Of a stretch of DNA of 7,062 bases, positions 1-5,728 are shown in pieces. Origin of the DNA: Candidatus Thorarchaeota archaeon (GTDB lineage: Archaea; Asgardarchaeota; Thorarchaeia; Thorarchaeales; Thorarchaeaceae); the NCBI GenBank assembly GCA_018238825.1, contig JABCSP010000113.1:1-7062 (forward strand). Direction: 5' to 3'. The notes beneath the pieces are model-generated. The model had not been told where the DNA came from and did no database searches. It saw only the letters and a list, made by a program, of their open reading frames with translations. Each line of letters begins with the position of its first letter. The first letter of the stretch is position 1. The translations under genes and the position numbers were made by a program.

Positions 1-580
1 CATCGGCTTTATCCAATGTGTCGGCGCTCGTGATATGCAAAAAGGAGTACCGAACTGCAGCAGAATTTGTTGCATGTACGGAGTTAAACTGGCGACAATG
101 ACAATGGAGCACAATCCCGAATCCGATGTTACAGTCTATTATGCGGACATCAGAGCCTTTGGTAAAGGATTTGAGGAGTTCTTTGAAATGTCCCAATCTC
201 GCTTCGGAGTGAAATATGTACGAGGGCGAGTGGGCGAAGTCATGGAAGATACAGAAGGCGAAAAGTTACTTGTTAGATTCGAAGACACTGAAACCGGTAT
301 ATTGCAAGATGTTGCTCATGACTTGATAATCATCAGTCCTGGTGTACAACCTTCAGAGGGGCTTGATGACCTTGCTGTTGAAATGAATATGGATCTCACT
401 GAGGATGGCTATGTTTCGATTCATGACGCAGTCCTAACACCTGTTGACACTGATGTTGCAGGAGTTTTCGTAGCAGGATGTGCAGATGGACCAAAAGACA
501 TACCAGACTCGGTTTCTGCTGGAAGTGCAGCAGCAATGAGAGCTTCGATCATTCTGGCTAAGATAGACAGGGAGGAGTGA
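1..580 (+). CDS. hdrA: HdrA-type flavoprotein, C-terminal part (5' end outside window)
   Basis: This is the end of a heterodisulfide reductase subunit A-like flavoprotein. The reading frame is open from base 2, so the ATG at 35 is internal and not the start. The visible part holds the cluster motif C-x12-C-x3-CC (starting QCVGARD, ending CSRICC), which in methanogen HdrA binds a [4Fe-4S] cluster in the thioredoxin-reductase-like domain. Downstream are YYADIRAFGKGFEEF, HDLIIISPG and the flavin-domain motif GVFVAGCADGPKDIPDSV. It ends about 20 residues after that motif, so it has no C-terminal ferredoxin domain. It closely resembles residues 244-433 of the complete HdrA at 1988-3289, with more than half of residues identical by eye, and is therefore a paralogue. 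Whether it carries N-terminal or inserted ferredoxin domains cannot be seen. The gap to hdrC is six bases, and the hdrC Shine-Dalgarno lies inside its last codons. Confidence 0.93.
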   Translation, partial: IGFIQCVGARDMQKGVPNCSRICCMYGVKLATMTMEHNPESDVTVYYADIRAFGKGFEEFFEMSQSRFGVKYVRGRVGEVMEDTEGEKLLVRFEDTETGILQDVAHDLIIISPGVQPSEGLDDLAVEMNMDLTEDGYVSIHDAVLTPVDTDVAGVFVAGCADGPKDIPDSVSAGSAAAMRASIILAKIDREE

Positions 581-586
581 TTCAAG

Positions 587-1111
587 ATGACTAAAAATGA
601 AGTAAAGGAAAAGCCAGCTGTTAGCCATACTCCAAGTTCAGACTTTGCAAAAGAAGTCGAGCAGGAGTATGGTGGCGAAGGTATAATGAAATGCATACAA
701 TGCGGCATGTGCACCGCATCGTGCATGGTGGCCTCGATGACAGACAGGTACCGACCCCGACAGCTCATCCAGAAGATACTACTCGGAAAACGCGAGGAAG
801 TTCTCACTAGCGACCTTCCGTGGCTCTGTATGACTTGCAGGCTTTGTGAAGAACGCTGTCAAGAGGATGTCAACCTGTCTGAGATATTCCATGCAGTCCG
901 TGAGATTGCAGCAAGAGAGGGTCATATTCCTAAAGTGTTCCAGAGTACTGTTGATCAAGTTCTAGAGGATGGTTGGCTTCTCAAAGATGCGTATTCTGAT
1001 TTTATTGAGGAGGATCGTGAAGACTTAGGTCTGGATACAGATTTGAATTGGAACGATGAATTTGTGAAGAAGGTCAAAAAGCGTTACCTTAGTGGAGGCA
1101 ACAAGAAGTGA
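587..1111 (+). CDS. hdrC: Heterodisulfide reductase subunit C (iron-sulfur relay)
   Basis: This 174-residue cytoplasmic protein is predicted to carry electrons from the HdrA flavin to HdrB through two [4Fe-4S] clusters. Two C-x2-C-x2-C-x3-C motifs are visible: C36/C39/C42/C46 (CIQCGMCTASC) and C81/C84/C87/C91 (CMTCRLCEERC). The spacer includes RPRQLIQKILLG and LPWLCMTC, typical of HdrC. The length is near the family's usual 180 or so, and there are no membrane segments, which fits the soluble HdrC and not the membrane HdrDE type. The proline that normally follows the fourth cysteine is missing from both motifs (Met47 and Gln92). The charged tail after residue 130 is rich in Asp/Glu, then Lys. 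The ATG start is supported by GGAGGAG at 571-577, nine bases upstream. The stop overlaps the hdrB GTG start, so the two are probably translationally coupled. Confidence 0.93.
   Translation: MTKNEVKEKPAVSHTPSSDFAKEVEQEYGGEGIMKCIQCGMCTASCMVASMTDRYRPRQLIQKILLGKREEVLTSDLPWLCMTCRLCEERCQEDVNLSEIFHAVREIAAREGHIPKVFQSTVDQVLEDGWLLKDAYSDFIEEDREDLGLDTDLNWNDEFVKKVKKRYLSGGNKK
1094..1098 (+). promoter_or_regulatory. Shine-Dalgarno supporting the hdrB GTG start
   Basis: GGAGG lies inside the last codons of hdrC and ends nine bases before the GTG at 1108. It supports that GTG, which shares bases with the hdrC TGA, as the hdrB start. The resulting N-terminus (KEFALYTGC) matches the beginning of known HdrB proteins. 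Confidence 0.8.
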
Positions 1112-1977
1112 AAGAGTTTGCATTGTATACTGGGTGCACGACACCTGTTAGACTTCCTGCATATGAAGCATCAGTCAAAATAGTTCTTGAAAAACTAGGA
1201 ATTCGTCTTACCCTTATGAAAGACGCCAATTGTTGTGGTGCTCAATATGTTGAATCTCTTAGCCATACAGCATTCTGTGCGATGAGTGGTCGCGTTATTG
1301 CCTTGGCTGAAAGTATGAATCTAGACGTTCTTGCAATATGCGGTGCTTGTTCTGGATCTCTCAAGACTGTAAAGCATGACCTTGATAATAATCCCAAGCT
1401 TTGTGCTGAGGTTAACGAATTACTTGCTGAAGAAGGTCTCAAGTACACTGGTACTTCAGAAGTGAAACACCTTCTCCAAATCTTCCGTGAAGATATTGGT
1501 TATGAAGCAATCAAATCTGCTATTGTGAAACCCTATAGTGGTCTTCGACTTGCTGCACATTACGGTTGTCATGTTACAAGACCTCCAGAGATAGTCAAGG
1601 TCGATGATGCTGAGAATCCAACGATTATTGATAGAATCATTGAGTTAGCTGGTGCAACAGCAGTTGATTACACTGGTAAAACTCGATGTTGTGGTGGTCC
1701 CATGTTAGCCATGGACGCAGATGTTGCTACAAGGATTGGACTTGATAAGATCAAAAATATTCGTGAAGAGGATGTTGATGGCATTATTACCGCTTGCGAA
1801 TTCTGTGATATTCAACTTACTCAAGTTCAATTTGATGATCTCGCAGAGCAAGGCGTGTCCAAAATCCCCGTAATTCCATTACCGCAGTTCTTGGGTCCTG
1901 CACTTGGAATCAATTTTGATAAACTTGGAATATACTTGAATAAAATCGATCCAAAAACAATTCTACAAAAAGTATAG
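1108..1977 (+). CDS. hdrB: Heterodisulfide reductase subunit B (CCG-domain catalytic subunit)
   Basis: This 289-residue protein is the catalytic subunit that reduces a disulfide substrate (CoM-S-S-CoB in methanogens). It has two CCG domains. The first holds C10, C42-C43, C78 and C81 (C-x31-CC-x34-C-x2-C). The second holds C154, C194-C195, C230 and C233 (C-x39-CC-x34-C-x2-C). In the crystallised methanogen enzyme each such set of five cysteines binds a noncubane [4Fe-4S] cluster, and all ten ligands are present here. The N-terminus YTGCTTPVRLPAYE and motifs NCCGAQ, RCCGGPML and ACEFCDIQL are typical. Translation starts at GTG (1108), overlapping the hdrC stop as GTGA, with GGAGG at 1094-1098 upstream. 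The length equals the family norm. The physiological substrate cannot be deduced, because no methanogenesis gene is in view. Codon third positions look richer in A/T than in the hydrogenase genes downstream. Confidence 0.95.
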   Translation: MKEFALYTGCTTPVRLPAYEASVKIVLEKLGIRLTLMKDANCCGAQYVESLSHTAFCAMSGRVIALAESMNLDVLAICGACSGSLKTVKHDLDNNPKLCAEVNELLAEEGLKYTGTSEVKHLLQIFREDIGYEAIKSAIVKPYSGLRLAAHYGCHVTRPPEIVKVDDAENPTIIDRIIELAGATAVDYTGKTRCCGGPMLAMDADVATRIGLDKIKNIREEDVDGIITACEFCDIQLTQVQFDDLAEQGVSKIPVIPLPQFLGPALGINFDKLGIYLNKIDPKTILQKV

Positions 1978-1987
1978 GCGAAAAACA

Positions 1988-3289
1988 ATGTCTGAAAATA
2001 AACCCAATTCTGCATTGGTTATAGGTGGCGGAGTTGCAGGAATAACTGCAGCTCTGGATATTGCTAGTCAGGGGTTCAAAGTCTACCTTGTAGAGCGGAA
2101 CCCTTCAATAGGCGGCGTCATGGCTCAAATAGACAAAACCTTCCCTACGTTAGATTGTAGTGCTTGCATTTTAACGCCCAAACTCAGTGAGGTTTCTAGA
2201 CACAAGAATATCGAGATTCTAACATATTCTGAAGTCGGAAGCGTTACAGGTTCTGCTGGTGATTTTCATGTTCGTGTGAAACGCAAGGCACGTTACGTTA
2301 ACGAAGATGTCTGTACAGGCTGCGGTGATTGTGCCGAAGAATGCCCGGTTGAGGTAGCTAATGAGTTCGACTTGAATATCGGTTTCAGGAAGGCTATCTA
2401 TGTGCCCTTTCCTCAGGCTACTCCAAACGTTTACACTGTTGATAAGGAGAACTGCATTGACTGTGGAAGATGTGTTAAGGCATGCCAAAGGAATGCTATT
2501 GACCTAGACATGAAGGATACAACACTAGAATTTCATGTCGGTGCAATCATTATCGCTACTGGATTTCAGCTCTATGATATCACTGACTATCCCCGACTGG
2601 GATATGGCCATTATGCCAACGTCATTCATGCTATGGAGTTTGAGCGGCTGATCAACGCTGCAGGTCCGACACATGGTCATCTTATCCGACTCGGCGATGG
2701 AAAGACACCAAAGAGTATCGGATTTATTCAGTGTGTGGGAGCCAGGGACGTTCAAAAAGGAGTTCCATACTGCAGTCGTGTATGTTGTATGTATTCTATC
2801 AAAAATGCAGTCATGGCTCTTGAACATAATACTGATGGTGAAGTATGGGTGTACTACGCGGACATCAGAGCCTTCGGAAAAGGCTTCGAAGAGTTTTATG
2901 AAATGGCCAAGAAACGATTTGGTGTCAAGTTCATTCGTGGTCGTGTTGCTGAAGTGATGGAAGGTAAGAAGACCGGTAACCTTGTCATTAGGGTGGAGGA
3001 TACTGAAACAGCAGAGGTCCGTCTTATCGAACACGACTTAATTGTAATCAGCCCTGGTGTAGTTCCCCCTATAGGGATGGATACCATGGCTAAAAAAATG
3101 GGAATTGAGCAGAGTGATGATGGTTACATCCAAGCTGAACACACTTTCTTTGGACCTACCGAAACTAAGACCCCAGGCGTTTTTGTCTGTGGCTGTGCAG
3201 AAGGTCCAAAGGATATCCCCGACTCAGTTAGTGCGGGAAGTGCGGCTGCGATGAAGGCAACCATTGTTCTCAGTCAAGGAGGCACTTAG
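1988..3289 (+). CDS. hdrA: Short HdrA: FAD protein with inserted ferredoxin, no terminal cluster domains
   Basis: This 433-residue flavoprotein is related to the electron-bifurcating subunit HdrA. Domains in order: the Rossmann FAD motif GGGVAG (residues 13-18) and ERNPSIGG; the HdrA signature DKTFPTLDC (C57, C60); an inserted two-cluster ferredoxin with C109/C112/C115/C119 and C156/C159/C162/C166; the thioredoxin-reductase-like domain with the special cluster motif C249-x12-C262-x3-C266-C267; and the closing flavin motif GPKDIPDSV (407-414). Full-length methanogen HdrA is about 650 residues. This one lacks both the N-terminal cluster domain and the C-terminal ferredoxin. The second inserted-ferredoxin motif ends in CQ instead of CP. 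The ATG at 1988 follows hdrB by ten bases and has only a weak ribosome site (AGGCG, 1976-1980). It probably pairs with the next gene, which supplies the missing domains. Its size resembles QmoA of sulfate reducers, but the inserted ferredoxin and its place beside hdrCB favour an Hdr role. Confidence 0.93.
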   Translation: MSENKPNSALVIGGGVAGITAALDIASQGFKVYLVERNPSIGGVMAQIDKTFPTLDCSACILTPKLSEVSRHKNIEILTYSEVGSVTGSAGDFHVRVKRKARYVNEDVCTGCGDCAEECPVEVANEFDLNIGFRKAIYVPFPQATPNVYTVDKENCIDCGRCVKACQRNAIDLDMKDTTLEFHVGAIIIATGFQLYDITDYPRLGYGHYANVIHAMEFERLINAAGPTHGHLIRLGDGKTPKSIGFIQCVGARDVQKGVPYCSRVCCMYSIKNAVMALEHNTDGEVWVYYADIRAFGKGFEEFYEMAKKRFGVKFIRGRVAEVMEGKKTGNLVIRVEDTETAEVRLIEHDLIVISPGVVPPIGMDTMAKKMGIEQSDDGYIQAEHTFFGPTETKTPGVFVCGCAEGPKDIPDSVSAGSAAAMKATIVLSQGGT

Positions 3290-3292
3290 AAA

Positions 3293-5050
3293 ATGTCAGA
3301 CACGAAAGAAGAACCACGTATTGGTGTATTCGTCTGCCACTGTGGACATAACATCGCTGGAGTTGTTGATGTGGTATCAGTTGCAGAGATGGCCAGGGAT
3401 TTACCGAATGTTGTATTCTCAACAGACGAGATGTTCATGTGTTCAGACGCGGGACAGGTCTTGATCAAAGAAAAGGTCAAGGAGCACAATCTCAACAGAG
3501 TAGTTGTAGCGAGCTGTAGCCCGAGGATGCATGAGCCAACATTTCGACGGGTAGTTGAAGAAGTAGATGTCAATCGATATCTGTTTGATCAAGTGAACCT
3601 GAGAGAACATGTGAGCTGGTGTCACACTCGTGAACCGGTGAAAGCAACCGAGAAGGCAAAGGACTTGGTTAGAATGTCAGTAGCTCGAGCTGCAAAGCTT
3701 GAGAACCTGCCTATCAAGACTGTGAACGTACTCCCTAAGACGATGGTAGTCGGCGGTGGTATCGCAGGTCTTCGATCATCTTTGGATATTGCAGAACGTG
3801 GGTTCGATGTAGTATTAGTGGAGAAAGATACTCAACTTGGTGGAAACGTTGCCAAGTGGACTCACCTCTTTCCCTCTGACGAATCTGGCGCGCAGGTCAT
3901 TGGACCTCTGATTGCTGCAGTTAGGAAGCACAAGCGTATCAAGATTCACCTGAATAGTAAGGTATCTGACTTTGATGGCTACATTGGCAATTTCGAAGTC
4001 ACAATTAAGAATTTGAGTTCTGAAAAGGAAACTAAGGTCAACATAGGGACAGTGATTGTTTCTACTGGCTTTGAAGCTTTCAAACCTGTAGGCTACTATA
4101 GCTACACTAAATCCCCTAACATCATAACCCTCGCTGAACTTCAGGAGATGCCCCCTGCTCAGATGCTCATCAGACCCAGTGACGGCAAACCTGTGAAGAA
4201 GATGGTCTTCATCGGCTGCGTCGGCTCAAGGGAACCCGGTAAGATTGGTCACGAACATTGCTCACGTCACTGTTGTTCTGCCACTGCAAAAGCAGCTGCT
4301 GACCTTCGAGATGATGTTGATGAATCCCTTGTCTTGTATCAAGATATTCGAACTTATGGTAAGGGTCACGAAGAGTTCCATAGACTTGCTCGACAGAAAC
4401 ATGTCATCTATAGCAAGTTCCCAACAGATGCACATCCCAATGTCGAAGTTGCAGCTGATGGAGATATCCGCATAAGATGGTTCGATGTGCTTGCTGGTTC
4501 AGAGCTTGAGTTCCATCCTGATCTTGTGGTTTTGGCATCAGCAATGATTCCACCAGATGATATGGCTGAGACCGCAAAGATGTTCAGCCTCACAAGAAGT
4601 GGGGACGGATTCTTCAACCCTGAGCACATCAAGCTAGCACCATTAACTACTCACACTGCAGGTGTGATGATTGCTGGTGCTGCACAGGCTGCAAAGAACG
4701 CCTCCGAAGCAGTCATTGATGCGAGCGGTGCTGCTGCAAAAGCAGTGGGTCTTATGGCTCAGGGTGAAGTAGAAATCGAATCTACAGTGTCACATGTCAT
4801 ATCCGACCTGTGCTCATCGTGTCACACCTGTGTTACTGCTTGCCCCTATGGTGCCATTATCATGGATGAGGAACAAACTCCTCCTGTGGCCTTCGTTCAA
4901 GAGGCTAAGTGCAAGGGTTGTGGAACCTGTGCGGCCGCCTGCCCCAGTTCCGCCATAGTAATGTATCATTCAACTGACGAGCAGATTCTGACCATGGTGG
5001 AAGCATACCTATGCACTACACCTGAACCAGAAGGAGGTGGCTCAGCATGA
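3293..5050 (+). CDS. hdrA: Second HdrA-type flavoprotein with N-terminal cluster domain and C-terminal ferredoxin
   Basis: This 585-residue protein complements the short HdrA before it. Residues 1-140 are the N-terminal HdrA domain: VCHCGHNI (C15, C17), MCSDAGQ (C50), ASCSPRMHEPTF (C75) and C110. The FAD motif GGGIAG is at 154-159. The region that should hold the inserted ferredoxin (about 230-255) has no cysteine, so that domain is absent. The cluster motif is C309-x13-C323-x3-C327-C328. A C-terminal two-cluster ferredoxin has C507/C510/C513/C517 and C540/C543/C546/C550, both ending in CP. In the known complex this ferredoxin docks on MvhD, and mvhD follows here with an ATGA overlap. Two flavin-site signatures have changed: TFPTLDC is replaced by LFPSDESG and KDIPDSV by KNASEAV. 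With MvhD added, its layout resembles QmoB of sulfate reducers. AGGAGG at 3277-3282 supports the ATG. Confidence 0.93.
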   Translation: MSDTKEEPRIGVFVCHCGHNIAGVVDVVSVAEMARDLPNVVFSTDEMFMCSDAGQVLIKEKVKEHNLNRVVVASCSPRMHEPTFRRVVEEVDVNRYLFDQVNLREHVSWCHTREPVKATEKAKDLVRMSVARAAKLENLPIKTVNVLPKTMVVGGGIAGLRSSLDIAERGFDVVLVEKDTQLGGNVAKWTHLFPSDESGAQVIGPLIAAVRKHKRIKIHLNSKVSDFDGYIGNFEVTIKNLSSEKETKVNIGTVIVSTGFEAFKPVGYYSYTKSPNIITLAELQEMPPAQMLIRPSDGKPVKKMVFIGCVGSREPGKIGHEHCSRHCCSATAKAAADLRDDVDESLVLYQDIRTYGKGHEEFHRLARQKHVIYSKFPTDAHPNVEVAADGDIRIRWFDVLAGSELEFHPDLVVLASAMIPPDDMAETAKMFSLTRSGDGFFNPEHIKLAPLTTHTAGVMIAGAAQAAKNASEAVIDASGAAAKAVGLMAQGEVEIESTVSHVISDLCSSCHTCVTACPYGAIIMDEEQTPPVAFVQEAKCKGCGTCAAACPSSAIVMYHSTDEQILTMVEAYLCTTPEPEGGGSA

Positions 5051-5493
5051 CCACTGAACCAACAGAAACAACCAATGAAAATGAAGAGTGGGAACCCCGT
5101 ATTGTGGCTTACTGCTGCAACTGGTGCTCCTACGCAGGTGCCGATTTGGCTGGCACTAGCCGAATACAGTACCCAACTAATGCAAGGATTCTGAGAGTGA
5201 ACTGCACCGGCAGACTCAGCCCAGAATTCATCTTGGCAGCACTGGACATGGGCGCAGACGGCGTTCTTGTGTCAGGTTGTCATCCGGGAGACTGCCATTA
5301 CACCAGTGGTAATCTCAAGGCCCGCGCAAGATGGGCAATGATGGAGACCGCAATCGAGCAGGCGGGTGTTGACCCTCGAAGGGTACGCTTGCAATGGGCA
5401 TCAGCTTCTGAGGCTCAGCTCTTCGCAGATGGTGTAAGGGAGATTACAGAACAAGTGAAAGAACTTGGTCCAATAAGGAGTGAATGGAAATGA
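5047..5493 (+). CDS. mvhD: MvhD, [2Fe-2S] electron adaptor between hydrogenase and HdrA
   Basis: This 148-residue MvhD/FlpD-family protein connects the [NiFe] hydrogenase to HdrA through a [2Fe-2S] cluster. The family signature is clear: YCCNWCSYAGADLAG (C23, C24, C27), VNCTGRLSP (C53) and SGCHPGDCHYTSGN (C78, C83). A Glu/Thr-rich stretch of about 15 residues precedes the core. The length is close to the usual 140-150 residues. The ATG overlaps the stop of the preceding HdrA-type gene (ATGA), and an excellent ribosome site, AGGAGGTG (5032-5039), lies inside that gene's Gly-rich last codons. Position between a C-terminal-ferredoxin HdrA and hydrogenase genes is what the Mvh-Hdr complex predicts. 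A free-standing MvhD can also link formate dehydrogenase or F420 enzymes to HdrA, but mvhG and mvhA downstream settle the partner. Confidence 0.96.
   Translation: MTTEPTETTNENEEWEPRIVAYCCNWCSYAGADLAGTSRIQYPTNARILRVNCTGRLSPEFILAALDMGADGVLVSGCHPGDCHYTSGNLKARARWAMMETAIEQAGVDPRRVRLQWASASEAQLFADGVREITEQVKELGPIRSEWK
5475..5480 (+). promoter_or_regulatory. Shine-Dalgarno deciding the start of the winged-helix gene
   Basis: AAGGAG ends three bases before the ATG at 5484 but nine bases before the in-frame ATG at 5490. Nine is the spacing seen at hdrC, hdrB and mvhD in this operon. The ATG at 5490 also forms an ATGA overlap with the mvhD stop, the same junction used at 5047 and 6649. The start at 5490 is therefore preferred. 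Confidence 0.7.
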
Positions 5494-5726
5494 GTAAGAC
5501 GTTTACTATCTTCTTCAGTCAGAAGCGTGGCGATATCAGAAAGCAACGCAAAGCAATCGAGGAGATCCTGCAAGCAGGACCTTCCACAGTATCAAAGATA
5601 GCAGAGGCTACTGAGTTCAAAAAGAACCTCGTTCTTTGGAACCTAATGGGCATGCTTCGCTGGGGTACCGTAGAGATTGCGAACGAACACGGTGATGAAC
5701 TTACCTATGCTTTGAAGGAGGTTTAG
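5490..5726 (+). CDS. Small winged-helix-like protein of unknown role in the hdr-mvh operon
   Basis: This 78-residue protein is not an Hdr or Mvh subunit I know. It has a basic N-terminal helix (about residues 11-29, QKRGDIRKQRKAIEEIL), then a helix-turn-helix-like segment: PSTVSKIAEAT (31-41), a turn at EFKK, and a second helix NLVLWNLMGMLRWG (46-59). A beta-hairpin 'wing' follows (VEIANEHGDELTYAL, 61-75). This order matches a winged-helix fold. The putative recognition helix is strikingly hydrophobic, with two Trp, two Met and several Leu, and there are no cysteines. It could be an operon-linked regulator, or a structural or assembly adaptor using a winged helix for protein contacts. It overlaps mvhD by four bases and is followed by mvhG after two bases, so it is made together with the complex. 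An ATG six bases upstream (5484) is a less likely start. The fold is my inference from sequence pattern only. Confidence 0.85.
   Translation: MSKTFTIFFSQKRGDIRKQRKAIEEILQAGPSTVSKIAEATEFKKNLVLWNLMGMLRWGTVEIANEHGDELTYALKEV
5717..5721 (+). promoter_or_regulatory. Shine-Dalgarno pointing to a CTG start for mvhG
   Basis: GGAGG lies in the last codons of the winged-helix gene and ends seven bases before the CTG at 5729. The first in-frame ATG (5753) is 31 bases away and has no purine-rich ribosome site of its own. No ATG, GTG or TTG lies in the mvhG frame between this site and 5753. Confidence 0.65.
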
Positions 5727-5728
5727 TT

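Noticed and set aside
35..580. The ATG at 35 as a true start of a 181-residue protein
   Set aside because: The frame is open to the window edge, and the bases before 35 encode IGFIQCVGARD, conserved with the complete HdrA. The gene is cut by the window, not short.
421..807. A minus-strand open frame of about 128 codons
   Set aside because: It spans the upstream hdrA end and hdrC antisense, including both the stop and the ribosome site. Its translation is Ser/Cys-rich without family features.
2525..3034. A minus-strand open frame of about 169 codons
   Set aside because: It lies wholly opposite the conserved flavin/cluster region of hdrA, shows no recognisable motif and has no neighbouring minus-strand gene. 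It is a shadow of codon bias.
1988..3289. The short HdrA as a frameshifted or truncated remnant of a full HdrA
   Set aside because: Its ATG lies ten bases after hdrB, leaving no space for a lost N-terminus. The frame is uninterrupted and all cluster ligands are intact. The left-edge paralogue ends at the same point without a C-terminal ferredoxin.
5484..5489. ATG at 5484 as start of the winged-helix gene
   Set aside because: It leaves only three bases after the AAGGAG ribosome site. The next in-frame ATG at 5490 has normal spacing and the ATGA overlap used elsewhere in the operon.
1108..5493. A shift toward G/C-ending codons from hdrB to the mvh genes as a sign of gene transfer
   Set aside because: The difference is mild and gradual by eye, with no boundary repeats or broken genes. 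A codon-usage computation would be needed before claiming separate origins.
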